A DNA stretch of 64,000 nt from Trileptium ribeirensis (taxonomy: Eukaryota > Nematoda > Enoplea > Enoplida > Thoracostomopsidae): NCBI GenBank assembly GCA_030248225.1, contig JASANE010024811.1, positions 1-64,000 on the forward strand, read 5' to 3'. This document shows positions 13,801-22,800 of the stretch, piece after piece. A program made the position numbers and the translations under genes. Under the pieces are notes generated by a model. It saw only the letters and a program-made list of their open reading frames with translations, did no database searches and was not told the DNA's origin. Within the stretch, counting starts at the first letter, position 1; each line of letters begins with the position of its first letter.

Positions 13801-16800
13801 GCTAAATTTGAATACACGTCCTAGCTAGGTCAGACCAGTTTGTTGTATGTCTTATAACCGGTCTTCACACAAGTTGTTTTTACGTAACTACCAGACGCTT
13901 ACAGAGCCTTTTTCTATTAAGCGGAGCGCTCACCTTGGTTGACGGTTACACGTTACAAATGTCACTGACTTCTTCATAGAAACCGGAGCGACGGAAGGTT
14001 TATTTATGTGACGGTAAGCGAGATCAAGGACACGAAGTAGATCCGGACATTTGACTACGGGCTTCGCATGGGCGAGTGGTTGCGTGGCGGATCGGGGAAC
14101 GAACGCAAATCGGTTTATACCAAAAAATTTGACGACTATGAAATCGGTTGGCCTTTTGTGATTTGCTAACTCCGTGTTGTCGGCAGAAATGATGAGTCCG
14201 GGCCAATTAGGAAACTTTGCTATAATGACGCTGCCGATTTCAGGATGGGTAACGGTAAGGTCATCGGTTGGCGTAGCAGTCTCCATCGCGGCATCGTGTA
14301 GGAACGCTGCTTTGACTCTGTCCAGGCTAACACTGTCATCGATATTCCCTACGTTCACGCAAATAGTTTTGTCGTCACGGTCCTTGACCTCATACGGGCC
14401 GCGGTAACGGGGTTGAAGGGAATTTTTGATCGAGTCGTCTCGAACCCACACGTATCGGGCTATGCGTAGATCCTTTGGAACGTACTAGGGGACTGAGTGA
14501 CGACGTTCGGGAGCATTGAGGCGACTGACTGTAGCCTTCAGGCTTCGTACGAAGTCGGAAGCGATCGTTTCCACAGGCGTCGATGTAGGTGTGAAGTAGC
14601 AGTGAGGAATGTCGACGTTAGCACCGAAGACCATCTGACAAGTGGTGAAGCCTTTGTCGTTGAGTGCCGTTCGGATTCCGAGCAGTACCAAGGAAAGTGA
14701 CTGCATCCAGGAACAGGGCGTTGCAGTGGGCCCTTAGTCCGGTCTTCAGCGTTCGGTGAAACCGTTCTACAGCGCCGTTGCATGTCGGGTGGTAGGAAGT
14801 AGTGCGCCGTCGTTCAATTCCCAGCTGATCCATGAGCGTTGACCAGAGGACGGATTCGAATTGTGCCCCACGGTCCAAGATAATGACGTGCGGTACTCCG
14901 AAGCGGCTGATCCATCCAGAAATGAGGGCGGAAGCGACGGATTCCGTGGTGATGTCTGCGACTGGGATGGCTTCGGGCCACCGGGTGAATCGGTCGATCA
15001 CCGTGACGAGATAGCGGTTGCCAAGGGAAGGTGGAAAAGGACCAAGGATGTCAATGTGGATCGTGTGGAACCGGCCAAGAGTAGGAATCGTGCAGACGGG
15101 AGTCTTCGTGTGACGACTGACCTTGTTCCTTTGGCAATCAAGGCATTCACGGCACCACTGCTTGACCTCACGATTCATCCCAGGCCAGATGTAACTGCTG
15201 GCGATTTGGTAAAGGGTTGCCCGGGATCTTGAGTGGCTGAGATTGTGCGCGGCTTCGAAAATTTGACGCCGCATACTAGGTGGGACGTAGGGTCGTAGTT
15301 GCGGCTTTGAGGCGTCGCAGTAAATTGTCTCATTGTTGATCGTCAGTTGCTTCACGGGCAGGCATGTGGACTTCACAAATCGCATGAGTTCGTCGTCAGT
15401 TGCTTGAGCCGTTGCTAGATCGGCGTCGAACGCTGCGGTGATTGCGCACACTGGACGGGATAAAGAGTCCGCCACAATATTGTCCGCACCGGCGACGTGT
15501 TCGATGTTGCAACCGAACTCCGAGATGAAGGACAACCATCGAGACTGCTGAGCGGAGGGATTAGCCATCGAGAGGGCGCTGATCAGGGGTTTGTGGTCAG
15601 TGCGCACGGTGAACTCGGAGCCATGGAGCCAGGAGAAGTGCTTCAGGGCCTTGTAGATTGCCAGAAGTTCTCTGTCGAAGGCTGATTTGCGGGATTCGAG
15701 TGGCGTAAGCTTCTCCGAGTAGAACGCCAACGGCTCCGGAGTGCCGTCGACCACTTGGTTGAGCACTGCACCTACGGCGACGCCGGACGCATCGGTGACC
15801 AGCTGGAGTCGGCTCTTTGGATTGGGGAACGAAAGCCTCACGGCCGCTGCTACGGCCGATTTGATTGAGCTGAATGCCTCGCGGCTGTCATCCGACCAGT
15901 CCAAACGGAATTTCCCTTTTTCGATTTTGCCCTGTAACAAATCCGTAAGTGGGGCGGCTATCCTTGAGAAACCTGGTACAAAGCGGTGGTAGAAACCAAC
16001 TATGCCGAGGAAACCGCGGAGCGCCTTCGTTGTCTCCGGGTTCGGGTCGTCGAGGATGGCTTTGACCTTGGAGGGTATTGGCCGGACGCCCTCGGCATCG
16101 ATCTCGTCTTCGAAGAAGTTGACCTTGTGGCTGAACAGAACGCATTTGTCCGGACATAATAGTAGGGCGTGGTCGTTGAGTCGTGTGAGGACCGTATAAA
16201 GGTGCCTGTGGTGCTCGTCCGTTGACCGGCTTGCGACAAGGATGTCGTCGAGGTAGACCTTGACAAATGGCAATTCCCCCAGAATTGAGTCCATGAGTCG
16301 TTGAAAAGTTTGGGCGGCGTCGCAGAAAGCCAAAAAACATGCGCCTGAACAGGAACAAGCCGAACGGTGTAGTGACGGCTGTCTTCGGTTGGTTCTGCAC
16401 CACGAGTGGGATCTGCGTGTAGGCGCAAGCGAGGTCAAGCTTCGAGAAAACCGTTGCCCCATGTAAGTCGCCCGAAAGGTCCGTTAGGTTGGACATCGGG
16501 TAGTGATCGGGGACCGTTTGGCAGTTGAGTTTCCGGTAGTCGCCCGTCGGGCGGTACGGTGTCTTGGGGTCCGCTTTCGGAGCCATATGTAGAGGAGACG
16601 CGTAAGGGGACTCACCGCGGTAGACAATGCCTTGTTGTTCCCACTCGGAGAAAACCTGTTTTGCGATCGTAAGCTTGTGTCCGTCCAGGCGACGGGGACG
16701 GTCGAAGCATGGCGGTCCGTTTGTGACGATGTGGTGTTCTATACCGTGGAGTGCAGGTGAGATAGCCTCGATTGGCTGGAAGATAATGGGTAATCCACTA

Positions 16801-19800
16801 AGGAGCTGCTTGATCCTAGCCGCCTCATCTGGCATTTCGATTCGAATAGCCGAGGAGGTTGATTCAGGCTTCGTAGTCGTTGAGCAGCATGTCGAAGGAG
16901 ACTTTGCGTTGTCTGTCGGGATCAGGTGGTTGTTGACGCAGGCGGCAGCGAAAGCATCATGACGGAGGAAGTCCCGACCGAGGATTGGGTGCGCGACATC
17001 AGCAACGTAAGAAATCCACTGGAACAGTTGGGGAAAACCCGTGAGTTTGACGGAAAGGTCGCACATACCCTTGATCGCGACGGGTGTGCCGACCGCGATA
17101 CCGTCGACCGAGCAATGGCGGACGGGAGAGGTGTTCGGTAATTGAGACGGGGGCAGGTAGGAAGGAGAGCTGCCGCTGTCTGCGATGAAGCGCCCGATTG
17201 GTGTTGCCCCAATGAGCACAGCGTTGACTGCCCCTTGCTGCCCCGGCGGTGGGGACTACTATTTTCCCTGGTCGTTAAGGTACCGGGCTTCGTGTCGAAG
17301 GAGCAGAACTGCGGACCTTCACATCTTTGGGCATTGACTCCGAAATTGGTATGGTACCAGCACACCCGTTTGATCGTCGACGCATTTGGGATCGTGGCAG
17401 GTTGTGTTGAATACGGTGGCGGCCATCATCAATGTTGTTGTGTGAACGTCCGGATGACCCACGACTGAATGACCAATCGCGGAAGGATAATCTGCGGACG
17501 GCTGCGGCCAGGTCGCTAATTTGTTGCTGAATCGAGGCTTGCTACTTTTCCGTGGACGTGTGGCTAGATTTCGGGGGTTGCCGGGTACCTGTCATAGTTA
17601 GATTCGAGCGTGTGGCTTGATAGACTTGACTGACAAAGTTTGGGTCGGCCATCTCCACCATGGTATCGGCGATACGTGGCGCTTGCTCAAGCGATACGTT
17701 GTCCATCGAGACCAATGTGAGGCGTATTTGCTCGGGTAGAATCTCGAGAAAACGCAAGCGGACAAGATCTTGACTATTCGTGGCCAGATCGAGGAGTTCG
17801 TGAAAAGCGCTTGATGGTTTGCGGTCATTGAGGTCCTTCTCTGCGAGGAGTTTGCGGAGTCGTTTGTTGTCACTGTCGGCGTGGTAGTTGATCAAAGTTC
17901 GTTTGATTTCACCGTATCCAGCGTTTATGTCGACCCCTGACTCGTGGATCAGCGCATTATAGATGACCTGGAGTACATTGCGCTTCTTGAGGCCGTCGTC
18001 GATTAATCCGAGGATTTACTCGACCTGGTTGAACCAAGACTGCGGTGTCTTGGGATTGAATTGCGGTAGCTGGTTGAGTTGACACACCGAAGTGATAGTT
18101 TGAGGACGTTCGATGTGACCCGATCCAGCGGCGGTTTGGAACTGGGCAATTCTGAATTGACTGTGCACCAGCCAGAGGACGTCAAGCCCCAATGGCGTCA
18201 GCACTGTGATCATCTCCTCTCGGGTTGGCGGTAAAACGAACGACTTGTCACTTGCCTTAAGGAGTTGCAGCATCCCGGCCAGCGTGTCCTTCGTTTGCTG
18301 AGACAGGTTGATTGGTCCTGGGTTTTGTTCGATACCGCCGATCAGTAGTAGAACCCTTAGGCTTGTCACTTCTCTTCGATTGTGGCCTTGATCCAACACA
18401 CCGGGTAATGTGAAATTGAGGCACCCGGGATTGACCGTGTATGACGTTGACAAGGGATTGGTCAGCGTATGGAGTTGCGGTCCTTTGAAATGGTTGTACG
18501 ATCGTCGTCGGTCATTTGATCTGAACGAAATTGTTGTTATGGACCAGGGCACCTCGGATCTAGTAGCCTCGTGAATCCTGAATGCACTGAAAACGGTTGA
18601 TGACCGAATCGCTGGAGATTTGAGGATCGTCAGCGAAAGTCCCACGAGGACCGAGAAAGCCTTAAACAACGGAGGCCGTCGTGATCGAAACGTCGGGTTC
18701 ACCATTATAAACCAATATGAAAATCAGTAATCATAAAATATAACCAATTTTCAATTCCTGTTCTGAATATTCAACGTTGTGATCCGGTGTGGTGTGTCGT
18801 TGGTGGATGATGAAAAAAACGACACTGAACTAGAGGACGACACCCTTTAGCTTATATAGTCACTTGACGATCGCTAAATTTGAATACTCGTCCTAGCTAG
18901 GTCAGACCAGTTTGTTGTATAAGTCTTATAACCGGTTTTCACACAAGTTGTTTTACGTAACTATCAGACGCTTACAAAACAATGAGATCAAACGTAAATA
19001 AGCTCTACTACGTTCATGCAAACACTTTATGTTGCTGTAATCACTGAACTCTTGTCCTTTGGCCGTTATTCGACTGTACAACTTTTTCGATTTCCCTATA
19101 CCAAGCGATATCACGGGGATTTAACATTCCATCGCTTTTTCATGCCATTGCAATTTTTAAATCAAACCAGATAAGGTAACATATGGGTCATATAGAGACT
19201 TTAGCTTTAGGCTAAGGCTTAGTAAATCGAGAACGGAAAAGCACGCATTTCATTTCTGCACCTAAAAGTTACATTATACTACGATAAGATGAATAGTGAT
19301 TCGAGTGAAACGAAGTAAAAAATTCATCAGAAAAACTTCGGAGATAAATGGTATCGTTTTATAACCGCCGAATATGCTGTAGGTCCGACGATTGTAGTTT
19401 TACAGTGTAGCTGGCAATAATTTCAAAATATCTTAGGAATAAAGCATCAAACGATACCATCTACCTCCGAGGTCTTTCTGATGAATTTTTTACTTCGTTT
19501 CACTCGAATCACTTTTCATCGTAACGTAGGCCAATGTAACTTTTAGTTGCGGAAATCAAATGCTTGCTTTTCCGTTCTTGATTTCACGCCATGGAAATTT
19601 TCACTCAAATCAGACAAGGTAACACATGGGTCATATAGAGACCTTAGTTTTAGGCTAAGGCTTATTAAATCGAAAACGAAAAAGCACACATTTCATTTCC
19701 GCCCCTAAAATTTACATTAGCCTACGCTAGGATGAGTAGTGATTCGAATGAAACGAAGTAAAAAAAGTCGTCAGAAAAAATTCGAAGCTAGATAGTATCG

Positions 19801-22800
19801 CTTGATGCTTTATAAATTCGTAAGAAATTTTCAAATTATTGCCACCTACATTGTAAACCGACAATCGTTCGGACCTACAGCACATTCGGTGGTTATAAAA
19901 CGACTTATGTGCGACTCGAGTCTAAAAACGCGTTTATAGAATCGACAATATTTTTGATCTTTTCTAATATGCATTCGTGAAGCAAAATTTTTCTTGCAAG
20001 CAAATAAGTAATACCAAAGATAATGCGTTTCAAAAATTTCTTTGTAAAGCGCGCATATAATAATACGCCTTACCAGTTGCTGACAACTCGGCTTTAAACA
20101 TGCCAAATTACCATGAGCGATCCATATTTTTACAAAGTCCAGAAATTGGAAGACATCAGAGCTACACAATTTGTCCAGGTTTGGTTAATGTCGAATCAAA
20201 CGGCTGGTATGAAAAACTCACAACAAGAACAAGCCCTGTTTGCCGAAACCACTAATTATTCTCCGGTGAAACGCCTCGTGGTATTTGAGACTGCGTCATA
20301 CATGTGCAAGATCCGAGGTCTCCGGCGGAGAGAGTAGCCGCATCCTCTGGGAGGTCATTGGCCTCCGGGAGTCACTTTTGCGGGGAGTGGATATGGAGTT
20401 CTGCGTCTTCTGCACCTGTTGGTTAGATGCCCGAGGCGCTGCTGTTGGATGAGCAATCAACCCTCCGGGGAGAGGGTGGCCCTTGTATATCTTAAAGAGC
20501 ATGTATAAACAGCGCTACGGTAAGACTCACCTATCAGCAGCTACTGCAACAAGAGTATAAACTGATGCGCACACTGTTATGCCACTAATCCAAGCTTGCA
20601 ATTTGCACATTACATTGCCGAGGTACCATTCTGAAATATAATAAAAAGCCGCTTTAAAGACGCCTAGTTTTGTTACAGCAAAACCTTGTGCAAACTTAAG
20701 AACAGCCGCGTATTCAAATATTGAAAAATTAAGTAAATCGATTAATTTAATAAAATTTGACACCGTTTGTGACGCTATAAAACTCTAAATGTTTAGGTCG
20801 GTGTTGTTGAGTGAGGAAAATTACACTCTTACATATTACTATATCTCATACATATATGTGTACAGTGTCATACATTATTTGTGTGCTCTGGTTTGCATAC
20901 ACATTTGCAGTGAGACAGTTCATACATTTCTATTGTATGAATATCAAAACAATTTTGTATTGAAATAGAAGCGGCAGTATTCTCTTTTGTCTGAGTTAGC
21001 AGATTCGTTTGTATAAAAATACAATTGTAGTTGATTGAAATTTATTACTTTTTACTATAAAATATACAACATCATGTACCAGTCATCGCATGTATTTGCA
21101 TCAAATCTAACACATGCATTGTATAAATTTGAATATATATTGTTTGAAGTGCAACGTATACAATATATATATTTGTATGAAAAATAATACATAAATTGTA
21201 GAATTTTTTATTTATTTGTATGAAATTCAATTTATCTAATGTATGAAATTGCATGCATTTTTGTATTCAATATATGTAATGAATGAATTTTTACATATAT
21301 TTGTATGTAACGAAATGCATATTATAATGTATGAATAATTTAAACAAATATAATTTTGGTACTAATTTTAAATTTTACCATATGTAGCTGTTATAATTGC
21401 TTCAAATAAATTTTGTGCGATAAAGCATACATTTAATATGTGAAATTTCATAAAAAATATGTTCAAATAATCATAAAATTTTTTGTCTGCAGTTTCATGC
21501 AAATGATGTGTAATTTATTATACGTATGCTGTATGTAATTTTGATACAAATTTTTGTGTAACAAATCACATTCTTGCACGTAAATTCATACAAAGAATAT
21601 GTAAATAATCATACATATTCTATGTTACAATCCATACAAATTATCTACATTGTGTCATACATTTATTGTGGTCAATTTAGTACTACTTATGTCATACGTA
21701 ATGTACACATTGGTACATAATTGATACAGGATTTATTCACCATAAAATAACCCGTATTTGTGTTAATTTTCATACAAACTGTAGTAAAATTATGTCACAC
21801 ATGAAATTATAATCAGAGTAATTTTGATTTACAGAATAAAATAAATTTTGATCTAAATGGATACTCGGTATATAATCCGCTGGTACCAGAGTAGGGAACG
21901 GCTTATAAACACGCTTAATTGATATAGATTGGCTTGTGAATGAAAAATGCAACCAATACTGAAATATGAGCGTGATCGCAGTTTTGTCGCTTTCTGCTTT
22001 GAATTTACAACGTAAGGTGAATTTTTGAACGCTGAACAAACGCTAAAACCAATAATTCCAGGAAAACTAACAGCTAATTACCATAGAATTTTATTATTGA
22101 AATTTCAGTTAATGTACTAAATTCTGTTTACATGTTAGGGCAGCTCTGTTTCGTAATGCTAATAAATGTGCTGTGTAATGTTTATAATAATATGCGTAAT
22201 ATTGGAGGATCATGAAAGTTTACCACCCTTATAACTATAACGTGATTTTCACATGGGTACCATACGACAAAAATTTATAGCTTGTGAGCTCTGGGTAAGC
22301 TTCGACTTAGTCTCGTGCTCAGGGTTAAAGCTTAAAAACGTAAAATTTTATGCAATTAATCAAGCAAGGGAGAAGGAAAAGCAGTATATGTTATTTTGCT
22401 ACATGGTTTTCTTAGGATGCGTGAGTTGGTTCAAATCTGGTTCTAAAATGGGCCCTCGAGACCCAAAATACGTGAAAATGGTAATATCTCAACAACGGCT
22501 ATAGCTATATGGGTGTTTTTGGTGTGCGTGTATTTTACACAGTAGTTTTGCTTGTATGTATAAACACATAGCGAGCACAATAATCAGGCATATCTTCTCA
22601 GCTATTAACGGAACATGATTAAATATATTGTAATGTAATTCTGAAGCTGTGTACATCTCCCTGGATGAGATATTCAACACTTTGAATTCACCATCTTGCC
22701 AATAAGATAAGCTGCTTGTACAAATAATCGTAACTGTTAATGCGTTCAAAGATAACTCTAGACTAAATATGACAATAAAACGATAAGTATAGTAAAACAT

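Larger units (their letters stand above)
13634..18976 (-). mobile_element. Ty3 (Metaviridae-type) LTR retrotransposon, CsRn1-like, decayed
   Basis: A complete but inactive element of 5343 bp on the minus strand: 5' LTR 18706-18976, primer site, gag, pol (protease, RT, RNase H, integrase, PWWP-like tail), 3' LTR 13634-13903. The target duplication AAAC is at 13630-13633 and 18977-18980. Clade markers known for CsRn1-type elements are present: a tRNA-Trp-like primer site and a C-x2-H-x9-C-x5-C Gag knuckle. It carries an in-frame stop in gag, at least two frameshifts in pol and another stop near 14485. The LTRs differ at roughly one position in twelve by eye, so it is an old insertion. It lies in the same orientation as the host GPCR gene, inside intron 2. 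Confidence 0.95.
10859..20530 (-). other. GPCR intron 2 (about 9.7 kb) hosting a Ty3 element
   Basis: Bounded by GTGAGT at the exon 2 end and TTTTCAG before exon 3. It holds the Ty3 retrotransposon (13634-18976), three copies of the CTTAG dispersed family (19145-19850), a GC-rich island at 11400-11990 and another at 20300-20510. Without the Ty3 element it would be about 4.3 kb. Confidence 0.8.

Noticed and set aside
14174..17468. Plus-strand ORFs of 60-123 codons across the Ty3 element
   Set aside because: They lie opposite pol domains with clear RT, RNase H and integrase motifs on the minus strand.
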